Assembly (NCBI GenBank): GCA_963618055.1
Contig: CAVERI010000002.1
Location: 1-64,000 of the forward strand
Direction: 5' to 3'
Origin: SFHK01 sp963618055
GTDB lineage: Bacteria; Bacillota; Clostridia; Christensenellales; Aristaeellaceae
DNA length: 64,000 nucleotides
The position numbers and the translations under genes are program-made. The notes below the pieces were generated by a model that ran no database searches, had not been told where the DNA came from, and worked only from the letters and a program-made list of their open reading frames with translations. Positions 1 through 7,601 of this stretch are shown in pieces. Position 1 is the stretch's first letter. Each line of letters starts with the position of its first letter.

Positions 1-1
1 C

Positions 2-2857
2 AATCCCCGCGACGCGGGCGTTGCGCAATATCCCGAAAGCGAAACCTATACCCTCAAAGAAGGCGTGTGGTCTGCCTACAGCGGCAGCGCCGCCGACCTC
101 ACCGTCTGGACGTCGAACGGCGGCATCAATATAACTGCGCTGGGCGACGGCCTGTTCAAGGGCAATCAGAGCATTCGCTCCTTCTATCCGCATCACTGCG
201 GCTGGTTCACAACGATTGGCAAGGAGGCGTTTGCGGACAGCAGCGTGTCCTATGTGGAGCTGTTCCCGTCCATCACCACCATCGGCGAGCGCGCCTTCGC
301 CAACTGCGTGGGTATTGAGGAGCTGACCATTCCCGCATCGGTGACCAGCATCGGCGCGGGCGCATTTGACGGCATGACCGGCCTGAAGAAGCTCATTGTA
401 CTCTGCGACGCGTCGCTTCTGCCCGAGGGTTCGTTCGCGAACTGCGCCAATCTGGCCGAGGTCACGGTTGCGCAGGGTGCAATCCCGGCGCGTCTCTTCG
501 AAAACAGCGGCGTGACCATGCTGACGCTGGGCGAGAGTGTTACGGTCATCGGCGAGAGCGCCTTTGCCAATACGGCGCTGAGCACCGTCGATCTGAAGAG
601 CGTGACCGGCATCGGCGCGAACGCGTTTAAGAAAACTGCGCTGACCAGCGTCGATCTGACGCAGGCTGCTTCCATCGGTGAAGGCGCGTTTGAGGGCGCT
701 GCGCTGGAAAGCGCTGCCCTGAATCCCGCCGCCTCCGTGGGCGAAAGAGCCTTTGCGAACACAAGGCTGACGCAGATTGTCATTCCCGCCGACGGCAGCT
801 TCCCGCTTTCCGCCGTGGAGGGCACGAGCGCCGAGATCCGGCTGTCCGCCGGCGCGACCGACGAGCAGCTCGCCGCATGGAACGAGACGCTGAACCGCCC
901 GTGGTATGATCCCATCGTGCGCGAGGGCGAGGAAAGCCGCTTCGTGAGGATGCCCTTCGAGCCTACGTCCGCTGAATCCTTTGAGTTTGATTCGGCAACT
1001 GGTCTGATTTCCGCCTATACGGGCACGGACGCAGATGTGGTCGTTCCGCGCGAGATCGACGGCGTGACGGTAGTGGGCTTCGCCAACTACAACGTCTTTG
1101 AGTCCTGCCGCGATTACACCAATACCGATATGGAAACCGACCAGACCGAATGGGTGCGCCTGCGCACGCTGGTGCTGCCCGAAACCATAAAGGAGCTGCC
1201 CGACAGCCTGCTGTCCTACTGCCAGCAGCTGGAAACCTTCGTCTGCTATGCCCCGCTGGAGACCACGGGCGGCACGCAGTTCATGCTCTGTCGGAGTCTG
1301 AACAATGTAATCTTCGTCAACGGCGTGCGCAATATCGAGAACTATGCCTTCGACAGCGCGGGCCCGCTGGGCAATTTGTACTTCGGTGAGCATCTTCTGC
1401 GAATCGGCCAGCAGGCGTTCGGCTTCACGGGGCTGACCTCCTTCGTCGCCGACGCGGAGACGATTGAGAGCAATGCCTTCGTTGGCTGCGAGAGCCTGAC
1501 CAGCCTGCATTTGACCGCCAAGGTCAAGTCCTGCGGCGAATACATGGTGACCGACTGCCCGAACCTTCATGAAATCTGCTTTGACGGCTGCGATCTGACA
1601 ACCTCCGGCATGGGTCTGGTGCAAAATGTCGCGCCTCAGCTGACCGTGCATGTGTCCGAGGGCATGGACGAGGAGAGCCTCAATCACGCGGCGAATTGCG
1701 TGGCGTGGAACAGCACCGAGGTGACCGTTACCGTAACCACCGAGCCCTGCGCGCATACGCTGCCCCATAGCCCCGACGCAGCCGCGCTGCTCTCTGGCCT
1801 GAAGCAGGACGCGAGCGCGGAAACCGCCGCGCCGGCTGCTGAATCCGCAATCGCGCCCGAAACGCAGACTGCCGCCATTCCGGAGGAATATCTGGGAACA
1901 TGGTACGGCGTGAGCATGGACATGGACGGCACGGTCTTAACGCTGTCCGATATGGGCTTGGAGCTGGCTCTCAGCATCGGCGCGGATGGCGTGGCTGAAA
2001 TGAGCATGAACGGCGAAACGGACAGCGCCCAGTGCGTCATGCAGGGCGGCGTGCTGATGATCGACGGCGTCGCCGCCGCGCTGGAAAACGGCAAGCTGGT
2101 CTATTCGGCGGACGGAGTCGCCATAACGCTGAGCCGCGAAAAGCCCGAAGCCGCAGCCGCGACGATTCCGGACATCAACGAGAGCGCTGCGCTCGATGAC
2201 TTCAAGGGCGTCTGGACGGCGCGAAGCGTCACCATGGACGGCATGACCCTGCCCGCAGAAGCGGCGGAAATGGCCGGCGACACGCTGACGATTTACGGCG
2301 ACACCTGCGATCTGACGATGCAGGGCATGACACTGAACAGCCTGCCCTGCGCCCTGAAGGACTACGCGCTGATCGTTACCATCATGGACGGCGAAGCCGC
2401 CATGACGCTGCGCGCGGACGGGACGCTCAGCCTTGAGATGACCGACATAACCCTCTGGTACGAGCGCACCGGCGACGCGCCTGCCGCCGCCAACGAGCCT
2501 GTTCCCGAGACCACGGCGGAACCCGCCGCCGATGCGGAGATTATGACCGAAAGGAAGTATGTCATGACCGACGCGGACGTGAACGGCTACAGCATGACCG
2601 CCGCGCAGATGGGCGGCTATGAATACTCGCTCGTGCTCCGCGAGGACGGCAGCGTTGAGTTTGTCTTAGCGGGCTCGAGTATCCCCGGCCTCACATGGGC
2701 CTACGGTAAGGTGCCCACGGAAGCGGGCGAGGTCGACGGCGTCATCATCGACTACTACATGCAGGCGCTGAATCTCGTGCCCACGGAGAAGGGCTTCGAC
2801 ATGGACTACTTCGGCACCATGTGGATGCACTTTGCTCCCGAGGATTCCGCTCAATAA
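2..2857 (+). CDS. BspA-like leucine-rich-repeat surface protein, 5'-truncated
   Basis: The reading frame is open to the window edge, so the gene begins upstream; 951 residues are visible. The N-terminal two thirds carry repeated LRR_5/BspA-type units (patterns such as TTIGERAFANC and TSIGAGAFDGMTGLKKL), a fold of secreted or cell-surface proteins used for adhesion or protein binding. After about residue 615 come three related beta-rich modules of about 100 residues. Two open with GTWYG or GVWTA, and the third is a variant beginning near ERKYVMTD; they resemble a repeated lipocalin-like unit and are separated by Ala/Pro/Glu linkers. No membrane anchor is seen at the C terminus (ends PEDSAQ). 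Composition matches its neighbours. The exact ligand is unknown. The call to LRR_5 is firm; the module description is by eye. Confidence 0.85.
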   Translation, partial: NPRDAGVAQYPESETYTLKEGVWSAYSGSAADLTVWTSNGGINITALGDGLFKGNQSIRSFYPHHCGWFTTIGKEAFADSSVSYVELFPSITTIGERAFANCVGIEELTIPASVTSIGAGAFDGMTGLKKLIVLCDASLLPEGSFANCANLAEVTVAQGAIPARLFENSGVTMLTLGESVTVIGESAFANTALSTVDLKSVTGIGANAFKKTALTSVDLTQAASIGEGAFEGAALESAALNPAASVGERAFANTRLTQIVIPADGSFPLSAVEGTSAEIRLSAGATDEQLAAWNETLNRPWYDPIVREGEESRFVRMPFEPTSAESFEFDSATGLISAYTGTDADVVVPREIDGVTVVGFANYNVFESCRDYTNTDMETDQTEWVRLRTLVLPETIKELPDSLLSYCQQLETFVCYAPLETTGGTQFMLCRSLNNVIFVNGVRNIENYAFDSAGPLGNLYFGEHLLRIGQQAFGFTGLTSFVADAETIESNAFVGCESLTSLHLTAKVKSCGEYMVTDCPNLHEICFDGCDLTTSGMGLVQNVAPQLTVHVSEGMDEESLNHAANCVAWNSTEVTVTVTTEPCAHTLPHSPDAAALLSGLKQDASAETAAPAAESAIAPETQTAAIPEEYLGTWYGVSMDMDGTVLTLSDMGLELALSIGADGVAEMSMNGETDSAQCVMQGGVLMIDGVAAALENGKLVYSADGVAITLSREKPEAAAATIPDINESAALDDFKGVWTARSVTMDGMTLPAEAAEMAGDTLTIYGDTCDLTMQGMTLNSLPCALKDYALIVTIMDGEAAMTLRADGTLSLEMTDITLWYERTGDAPAAANEPVPETTAEPAADAEIMTERKYVMTDADVNGYSMTAAQMGGYEYSLVLREDGSVEFVLAGSSIPGLTWAYGKVPTEAGEVDGVIIDYYMQALNLVPTEKGFDMDYFGTMWMHFAPEDSAQ

Positions 2858-2861
2858 GCGT

Positions 2862-2910
2862 TTCCCCTTCCGCGCCGCCGGGAAGGAACGCGGCGGCGCG
2901 GTTCCCCTTC
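2862..2910 (+). terminator. GC-rich hairpin after the LRR gene, flanked by a direct repeat
   Basis: A perfect 10-bp inverted repeat lies at 2870-2879 and 2892-2901 (ccgcgccgcc / ggcggcgcgg) with a 12-nt loop. The same nonamer ttccccttc flanks it at 2862-2870 and 2902-2910. There is no T-run after the stem, so it may be a weak terminator or an mRNA processing/stability hairpin before the next ribosome-binding site. Confidence 0.45.
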
Positions 2911-2952
2911 GAAACTGAGCTCCCAGCGAATGAAAAAAAGGAGGATTATCCC

Positions 2953-3501
2953 ATGAAGAAAACCATCGCTTTGCTGCTGACCCTGCTGCTGACGCTTTCC
3001 CTCACGACTGCACTCGCCGATTCCGTTCCGATGAATAAAGAGGATCAGATGGTCAATATGGTGAAAAGCTATCTGGACGCCCGTGAATACTCCTACGAAT
3101 ACGACGATTATGCGTTTACCATGCAGTTCTCCGTTGACTGCGCGATGGAATACGCCTATACGACGATCTATGTTTACGACGACATGCTGGCCGTGTCTGT
3201 GGACGCGCCGGTGACCGGAACCAAAGCCGTCTTTGAAAAGATGGCGGTGCTCACCACGCTTGCCAACAGCAAGCTCTACTACGCGCAGTTCCGCGTTGAC
3301 CTCGATGGCGACACCATCTATATCTCCTGCCGCTCCTGCAATCTGGTGGAGGACGCCGTTCCCGGCGAAAACGAGCTGTATTATCTGATCGGCGAGCCGC
3401 TGCGCTATATGGAAGCGTATGGCGACGGCATCATCGCGGTGATCAACGGCGGCGATCCGTATCAGGTGTTTGAAACCTGTCAGGCGGCGGTGAACGCGTA
3501 A
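2953..3501 (+). CDS. Small secreted protein of unknown function
   Basis: 182 residues. The start is chosen at ATG 2953 because AAGGAGG lies about 10 nt upstream and the protein then begins with a typical signal peptide (MKKTIALLL followed by a Leu/Thr-rich core and ALA before the cleavage point near residue 22). The mature part is acidic, about 160 residues, with alternating hydrophobic/aromatic stretches suggesting a single alpha/beta domain resembling bacterial sensory-like or YbjN-like folds; this is inference and no family was recognised. It is the first gene of a compact run whose next member starts inside its stop codon (TAATG overlap), so the two are probably co-translated. Confidence 0.75.
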   Translation: MKKTIALLLTLLLTLSLTTALADSVPMNKEDQMVNMVKSYLDAREYSYEYDDYAFTMQFSVDCAMEYAYTTIYVYDDMLAVSVDAPVTGTKAVFEKMAVLTTLANSKLYYAQFRVDLDGDTIYISCRSCNLVEDAVPGENELYYLIGEPLRYMEAYGDGIIAVINGGDPYQVFETCQAAVNA

Positions 3502-4016
3502 TGATGAACAGCACAAATCCGTACCTGACCGCAAAGACCACCACGCGAAAAAAGCTCGACACGCCCATTCTGCTGGTCTGCGCGATTTTTGCGGCCGCGA
3601 CCGCGCCCTCGGCGGTGAAGATGTTTGTGCAGGGAAAAACGCTGGCCGGTGTGTTTGGCATCCTCATGTTCGCCGCGCTCGTAACGCCAATCTACCGCAT
3701 TCTGCGCCATGCGTACAACAGGCTTTGCGCGCGCCGCATCGCGGAAGCGCTGCTTCCGCTGACCGACGAAAGCCTGTCCTTTGGCCAGCTTCAGGATGTG
3801 CTGCCCGTGAAGAACGCCCTGCAGACACTGAAGCTCCTCGTTGGAAAGGGCTATCTTCAGAATCTGCGAATCGACGGCGATACGCGCTCCGTCGCGCTGT
3901 ATGTCCCGGAGGGCGCGTTTGTGCAATGGGTTTGCCCGAACTGCGGCGCGAAGAACCGAAGCAGAAGAGGGCGCTCAATGCGCTGCAAATACTGCGACCA
4001 GCCGTTTACAAGCTAA
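3501..4016 (+). CDS. Membrane protein with C-terminal zinc ribbon
   Basis: 171 residues. The ATG overlaps the last base of the upstream stop (TAATG), indicating translational coupling. Residues ~20-65 form two hydrophobic segments, followed by a basic loop. A helical stretch around residues 75-130 (ALLPLTDESLSF, LQTLKLLVGKGYL) looks like a winged-helix-type or tetratricopeptide-like helical region. The C terminus has a rubredoxin-like ribbon, CPNCGAKN...CKYC, that should bind one zinc ion. This architecture (two TM helices, helical linker, zinc ribbon) recurs in Clostridia as uncharacterised proteins. Its partner genes are likewise envelope or zinc-ribbon proteins. Function unknown. Confidence 0.75.
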   Translation: MMNSTNPYLTAKTTTRKKLDTPILLVCAIFAAATAPSAVKMFVQGKTLAGVFGILMFAALVTPIYRILRHAYNRLCARRIAEALLPLTDESLSFGQLQDVLPVKNALQTLKLLVGKGYLQNLRIDGDTRSVALYVPEGAFVQWVCPNCGAKNRSRRGRSMRCKYCDQPFTS

Positions 4017-4049
4017 CGGAAAACCGACCCAGCGAAAGGAAGTGCCGCT

Positions 4050-4754
4050 TTGAAAAGAACGATCAGCCTGCTGCTGGCTGTCCTGCTTCTGTTTTCCGCC
4101 GGCGCCCTTGCCGATCTCAGGCGGGGCGACCGTGGCGAGGAAGTGCGCAGCCTGCAGCAAATGCTCTTGGATACCGGGTTCATCTTTGAAGAGCCGGACG
4201 GCGTGTTCGGCGGCAAAACCGAAAAAGCTGTAAAGTGGTTTCAGAAATACGCGCGCCTTGAACAGACCGGCGTGGTTGACGACAAAACGCTCGATTCGCT
4301 CTATGCCTGCTGGCTTCAAATCATGGAGGAAAATGGCGTCGCGGTGCCCGCGTCCGAGGATCCGCCGGGGCCTCAGACCGCCGGTCTTACCCCGGACGAT
4401 CGCACGGAGGGCGACTACCCGGTTTGCTGCCTCCGCTACACGACCGAGGAGGGCGATGAGCACATCGAGCCGTGCGGTCGGCACGCCCAGCTGGCAGAGG
4501 ATGTGACGCTGTCGGCGGCAGATACGTGGACGAACGAGCTCGCCGCGCTCTACGACGAATGGATCGCCCTCTCCCCGGTGGAGGATCGCGCCGCCATTGC
4601 GTCCTCTCGGGCGTTTTTCACGCTCTGGCTGGAGCAGCAGACTGCCGCACTGAAAAAGCAAAACAACGAGGACGCGGACGCGCGCGTCGTGCGGCTCCTG
4701 CGCAATCAATGCGCCGAGCTGTGCGGCGCGGTGTACGCGCTTCAGGCGGAATAA
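4050..4754 (+). CDS. Secreted peptidoglycan-binding-domain protein
   Basis: 234 residues starting at TTG 4050, supported by GAAAGGAAG 8-16 nt upstream and by the resulting signal peptide (MKRTISLLLAVLLLFSAGALA). Residues ~24-82 match a PG_binding_1 module: LRRGDRGEEVRSLQQMLLDTG, then DGVFGGKTEKAVKWFQK and TGVVDDKTLDSLY, the three-helix fold that binds peptidoglycan. The C-terminal ~130 residues are a helical, charged domain with two Cys pairs (CCLRY, CGRHAQ) and no recognised family. It is probably attached non-covalently to the wall. It sits between two zinc-ribbon membrane proteins on the same strand, so an envelope-related operon is plausible. Confidence 0.75.
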   Translation: MKRTISLLLAVLLLFSAGALADLRRGDRGEEVRSLQQMLLDTGFIFEEPDGVFGGKTEKAVKWFQKYARLEQTGVVDDKTLDSLYACWLQIMEENGVAVPASEDPPGPQTAGLTPDDRTEGDYPVCCLRYTTEEGDEHIEPCGRHAQLAEDVTLSAADTWTNELAALYDEWIALSPVEDRAAIASSRAFFTLWLEQQTAALKKQNNEDADARVVRLLRNQCAELCGAVYALQAE

Positions 4755-4778
4755 TCTTGAACGAAGGAAGGATACGCT

Positions 4779-6062
4779 ATGAGCACTGCCAGTTACAACT
4801 GCCCCTGCTGCGGCGGCCCGCTGAACTTCAGCGGCGAAAGCGGCAAGCTGGAATGCGCCTCCTGCGGCAACAGCTTTGAATTGGAAGCGCTGGAAATGAT
4901 GAACTCTGCGGAAAGCGGCGAAGAGATTACCTTTGCCAACACCGCCGAGCGCTTCAGTGCGGATGAATCGGGCGTGCAGGCCTACATCTGCAAAAACTGC
5001 GGCGCGGATCTTCTGGCGGAGGGAACCACCACCGCCATGGAATGCCCCTACTGCGGCAGCCCGACCATCCTGCCCGACCGCATCGAGGGCGGCGTGAAGC
5101 CGGAAAAGGTCGTTCCCTTCGCCGTGACAAAGGAGCGGGCGCAGAAACAGTTTGAGGAGTACTTCAAGGGCAAAAAGCTGCTGCCCAACGTCTTTCTGAA
5201 CGGCCGCAACCGCATTTCGGAAATGCGCCGACTCTATGTCCCCTACTGGCTGTTTGACTGCGACGCGCGCGCCGATGTGACATACGACGCGGAAAAGAAG
5301 CGCACCGAGCGAAAAGGCGAATGGGAAATCACCCGCACGGCGCATTACGCAGTGCGCCGCCGGGGAGGTATGCGCTTTGAGGACATCCCGGTAGACGGCA
5401 GCGTCAAGCTGGACGACAAGCTCACCGAGTCGCTGGAGCCCTACGACCTGCGCGCCGCGATTCCCTTTCAGAGCGCCGTGCTGGCCGGAGCGATGGCCGA
5501 CCACGCGGACGCGGACTGCGATGCCTGCGAAAAGCGCGCCGTGGAGCGCGTGGAGCATAGCGTCGCGCAGACCATGCGCGAGACGGTACGTGGCTATACG
5601 TCTGTCACGGAGCGCGCCCGAAGCATTCGCACCGAAAACGGCAGGGCCGCGCCCGTGCTGATGCCCGTGTGGCTGATTACCACCAAGAAGGAGGGCAAAA
5701 CCTACACCTTCGCCATCAACGGTCAGACGGGCAAGCTGACCTGCGACGTTCCTGCCGATAAGAAAAAAGCCCTCCTCTGGGGCGGCGGCATATTCGCCGG
5801 AGGCTTTGCTCTTGCGGCGCTGATACTCGCGCTGCTGGATGCGCTGGGCAGCGGTTCTCTGCTGATCGGCGCGCTCATTGCGCTCATCGTCGCGTTAGCT
5901 GTCGTCGGCGCACTGAAGGGACAGCTAAAACAAGCCGCGCACCAAGACGCGGCAGACAGCTATCTGCGCAAGGATTCCTTCCATCTGGAAATGAATTACG
6001 ACCATTTCCTCTACGAAACCACCTCCAAGCGCAAAATCGAGAGCAACACGCAGAAAAAATAA
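4779..6062 (+). CDS. TFIIB-type zinc-ribbon membrane protein
   Basis: 427 residues. Two N-terminal zinc ribbons are visible: CPCCGGPL...CASCGN (residues ~8-28) and CKNCGAD...CPYCGSP (residues ~70-92). They are followed by a ~220-residue domain containing VPYWLFDCDARADV, known from proteins often misannotated as primosomal N'-like or TFIIB-type zinc-ribbon proteins. Two hydrophobic helices lie near residues 330-380 (LLWGGGIFAGGFALAALILAL and the segment after it). The large middle domain ends with a PepSY-like stretch (AINGQTGKL). The predicted topology places the ribbons in the cytosol. The molecular function of this family is not established. It ends the plus-strand cluster, and the downstream region is convergent with metQ. 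Confidence 0.8.
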   Translation: MSTASYNCPCCGGPLNFSGESGKLECASCGNSFELEALEMMNSAESGEEITFANTAERFSADESGVQAYICKNCGADLLAEGTTTAMECPYCGSPTILPDRIEGGVKPEKVVPFAVTKERAQKQFEEYFKGKKLLPNVFLNGRNRISEMRRLYVPYWLFDCDARADVTYDAEKKRTERKGEWEITRTAHYAVRRRGGMRFEDIPVDGSVKLDDKLTESLEPYDLRAAIPFQSAVLAGAMADHADADCDACEKRAVERVEHSVAQTMRETVRGYTSVTERARSIRTENGRAAPVLMPVWLITTKKEGKTYTFAINGQTGKLTCDVPADKKKALLWGGGIFAGGFALAALILALLDALGSGSLLIGALIALIVALAVVGALKGQLKQAAHQDAADSYLRKDSFHLEMNYDHFLYETTSKRKIESNTQKK

Positions 6063-6373
6063 CTGAAAGAACCACGCCGCACTTGCTCGCGGCACCCCTG
6101 ACCGCGACAGGCGGCACGCTGACCAGCCGGTGGAAGGAATGCTCTTACACCGGTTTGGCGAAGCGGGAAATGGACTTTTGACCTCCATGACAACTCTCCC
6201 AGTCGTCTTCTCAATTTCGTTTCTCCGTCTTTCACGGTAGTTATGTAATCGAGCCGAATTTGTTCCCATTCCGGGCACACAAACGAAGGAGCCGTTGCAG
6301 AATTTTGCTTCTGCAGCGACTCCTTGCAGCTATTTAGGAACAGCAGCTACCGGGCGGCAAGCGCCTTCGGTTG
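6063..6373. other. Convergent intergenic region
   Basis: About 310 bp between the zinc-ribbon gene (+) and metQ (-). Near 6130-6170 there is a weak inverted repeat (ccggtg / caccgg) that could end the plus-strand transcript. The only strong element is the hairpin at 6286-6325. No ORF with a ribosome-binding site was found here. Confidence 0.5.
6286..6325 (-). terminator. Terminator hairpin downstream of metQ
   Basis: A 16-bp stem (6286-6301 with 6310-6325, two G-U pairs) encloses an 8-nt loop. Read on the minus strand it lies about 50 nt after the metQ stop and is followed by a moderately T-rich tail (ctccttcgtttg). It probably terminates the metQ transcript and may also block convergent plus-strand transcription. 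Confidence 0.65.
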
Positions 6374-7174
6374 TCAGAAGAGCGGTACAACCGCGCCGTC
6401 GTAGGTTTCTTCGATGAAGGTTTTAACCTGATCGCTCCTGAGCGCGTCGAGAAGCTTCTGCACAGCTTCGTTCTTTTCGTTGCCTTCCTTTACGACGAGC
6501 ACGTTGGCGTAATTGTTCTGGATGACGTCGGATTCACCGTCTTCAACTGCCAGCGCGTCGGAGACCTTCAAACCCGCGGCAATCGCGTAGTTTCCGTTGA
6601 TTACGGCGACGGCGACGGAGCCGAGGGAGCGCGGAACCTGCGCGGCTTCCACCTCGATGATCTCGTATTTGTGGGGATTCTCAACGATGTCCAGCTTGGT
6701 TGCCGCGAGGCCAACGCCCTCCTTGAGGGTGATCAGCCCCTGCGCCTCAAGCAGCAGCAGCGCGCGCGCCTCGTTGGTGCCATCGTTCGGAACGGCAATC
6801 TTCGCGCCATCCTTCAGCGCGTCCAAGCTGTTCACCTTGCCGGCATAGATGCCGAAGGGCTCATAATGGACGGTGCCCACAGAAACCAGATGCGTGCCGT
6901 TTTCCGCGTTGAACTCGCCCAGATACAGCACATGCTGGAAGTAGTTCGCGTCCAGCTCGCCGGATTCCACGGCGGTGTTCGGGATGATATAGTCGTTGAA
7001 GATTTTGATTTCAAGATCCACGCCCTGATCCTTCAGGATATCCTTGGCGATTTCCAGAATTTCAGCGTGCGGAGCGGGACTCGCGCCCACGGTGAGCTTT
7101 ACGTTTTCAGCCAGTGCGGAAACGGACGAGAGAGCCAGAACCAGAGCCAGCGCGATAACGATAATCTTCTTCAT
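6374..7174 (-). CDS. metQ: Methionine ABC transporter substrate-binding protein MetQ (NlpA family)
   Basis: 266 residues. The start is set at ATG 7174 because CAGGAGGAG lies 5-13 nt upstream and the protein then opens with a signal peptide (MKKIIVIALALVLALSSVSALA). There is no lipobox Cys at the cleavage site, so it may be a secreted rather than lipid-anchored binding protein, unlike most MetQ. The NlpA/Lipoprotein_9 fold is evident: KLTVGASPAPHAEIL, DVDLEIKIFNDY-like, NTAVESGELDANYFQH, FGIYAGKV, IAVPNDGTNEARALLLL and AVAVINGNYAIAAGL. Together with MetN and MetI it should capture L- or D-methionine. It is transcribed from its own promoter behind an unusual leader (7175-7504) rather than directly after metI. 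Confidence 0.93.
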   Translation of the reverse strand: MKKIIVIALALVLALSSVSALAENVKLTVGASPAPHAEILEIAKDILKDQGVDLEIKIFNDYIIPNTAVESGELDANYFQHVLYLGEFNAENGTHLVSVGTVHYEPFGIYAGKVNSLDALKDGAKIAVPNDGTNEARALLLLEAQGLITLKEGVGLAATKLDIVENPHKYEIIEVEAAQVPRSLGSVAVAVINGNYAIAAGLKVSDALAVEDGESDVIQNNYANVLVVKEGNEKNEAVQKLLDALRSDQVKTFIEETYDGAVVPLF

Positions 7175-7283
7175 GATGTTCTCCTCCTGATGCTTTTCAT
7201 TCATAGGTCTTTTCGGTGATGAGAATCCGTCGCTCCGCCAATTGATAGGATGTGCATGCCGCCCCAAACCGCGTTTCCGCATA

Positions 7284-7325
7284 AAGCAAAGGCAGGGAAC
7301 TTTGAATCGTTCCCTGCCTTTGCTT
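7284..7325 (-). terminator. Perfect 17-bp hairpin in the metQ leader (putative attenuator)
   Basis: Arms at 7284-7300 and 7309-7325 are perfectly complementary over 17 bp with an 8-nt loop. On the minus strand the second arm ends ctttgctttatgc, a short U-rich tract rather than a classical U-run. It lies 17 nt after the stop of the Met-rich leader ORF and about 110 nt before metQ, where a regulated terminator or a stability hairpin would be expected. Confidence 0.6.
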
Positions 7326-7342
7326 GCATTCACCAACGGGGA

Positions 7343-7459
7343 TTACGCCCGTGGTGTGGAAAACGGTTCAGAGTTCGGAGCGTGGCAAAGCGTGCGCATG
7401 CACATCCGGCGCATGCACATATACATCATCATGTTTTCAGAAATGGCAGCGTACTTCAT
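7343..7459 (-). CDS. Met/Cys-rich leader peptide upstream of metQ
   Basis: A 38-codon ORF, ATG 7459 to TAA 7343, with GGGAGGAG about 8 nt upstream, as good a ribosome-binding site as any gene in the window. The peptide begins MKYAAISEN, then MMMYMCMRRMCMRT. Met occupies codons 1, 10, 11, 12, 14, 16, 19 and 21, and Cys codons 15, 20 and 25. Seven of the twelve codons 10-21 are Met, far above the usual ~2-3 percent. It starts about 45 nt after a consensus promoter and precedes a strong hairpin and then metQ. The arrangement matches classical amino-acid leader peptides such as those of trp, his and leu operons (established knowledge). A methionine-specific role is inference. The MCMR motif is duplicated because the DNA repeats atgtgcatgcgc. 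Confidence 0.6.
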   Translation of the reverse strand: MKYAAISENMMMYMCMRRMCMRTLCHAPNSEPFSTPRA

Positions 7460-7510
7460 TTCAATTGCTCCTCCCTTCCGAATCCGATTGTGTCAACTGG
7501 ATTTATGCGT

Positions 7511-7539
7511 ATTATACGGATGCGGGCGCGCTCTGTCAA
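7511..7539 (-). promoter_or_regulatory. Consensus sigma-A promoter of the metQ leader
   Basis: On the minus strand TTGACA (7539-7534) and TATAAT (7516-7511) are separated by exactly 17 bp, a perfect housekeeping promoter. The predicted start is near 7504, giving metQ its own transcript separate from metN-metI. Such a strong promoter before a long leader suggests control after initiation. Confidence 0.85.
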
Positions 7540-7601
7540 TCCCCTCGACTGAAAATATTTTGTTATTTCCAATGCCGGCCCCGCAGGCATTTGCTCGGAA
7601 A

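Larger units (their letters stand above)
7175..7504 (-). promoter_or_regulatory. Candidate methionine attenuator leader of metQ
   Basis: This ~330-nt untranslated leader extends from the predicted start site (~7504) to metQ. In transcript order it holds a Met/Cys-rich 38-codon ORF (7459-7343), a perfect 17-bp hairpin (7325-7284), and a 12-nt segment at 7259-7248. That segment is the exact complement of 7407-7396, which lies inside the Met-codon cluster; two copies of the core atgtgcatgcgc occur there. A weaker 6-nt complementarity exists between 7385-7390 (in the ORF) and 7318-7323 (first arm of the hairpin). These are the parts expected of a leader-peptide attenuator or ribosome-stalling switch. 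No S-box, T-box or other known methionine riboswitch core was recognised. Mechanism is inference. Confidence 0.6.

Noticed and set aside
6371..7219. 282-codon plus-strand frame opposite metQ
   Set aside because: It is the antisense shadow of metQ: no ribosome-binding site, no domain, and composition typical of reversed GC-rich coding sequence.
7175..7504. Known SAM (S-box) riboswitch or T-box in the metQ leader
   Set aside because: None of the conserved S-box core (kink-turn, GAGGGA-type segment) nor a T-box GGUGGNACC motif was found by eye; a covariance-model search is still decisive.
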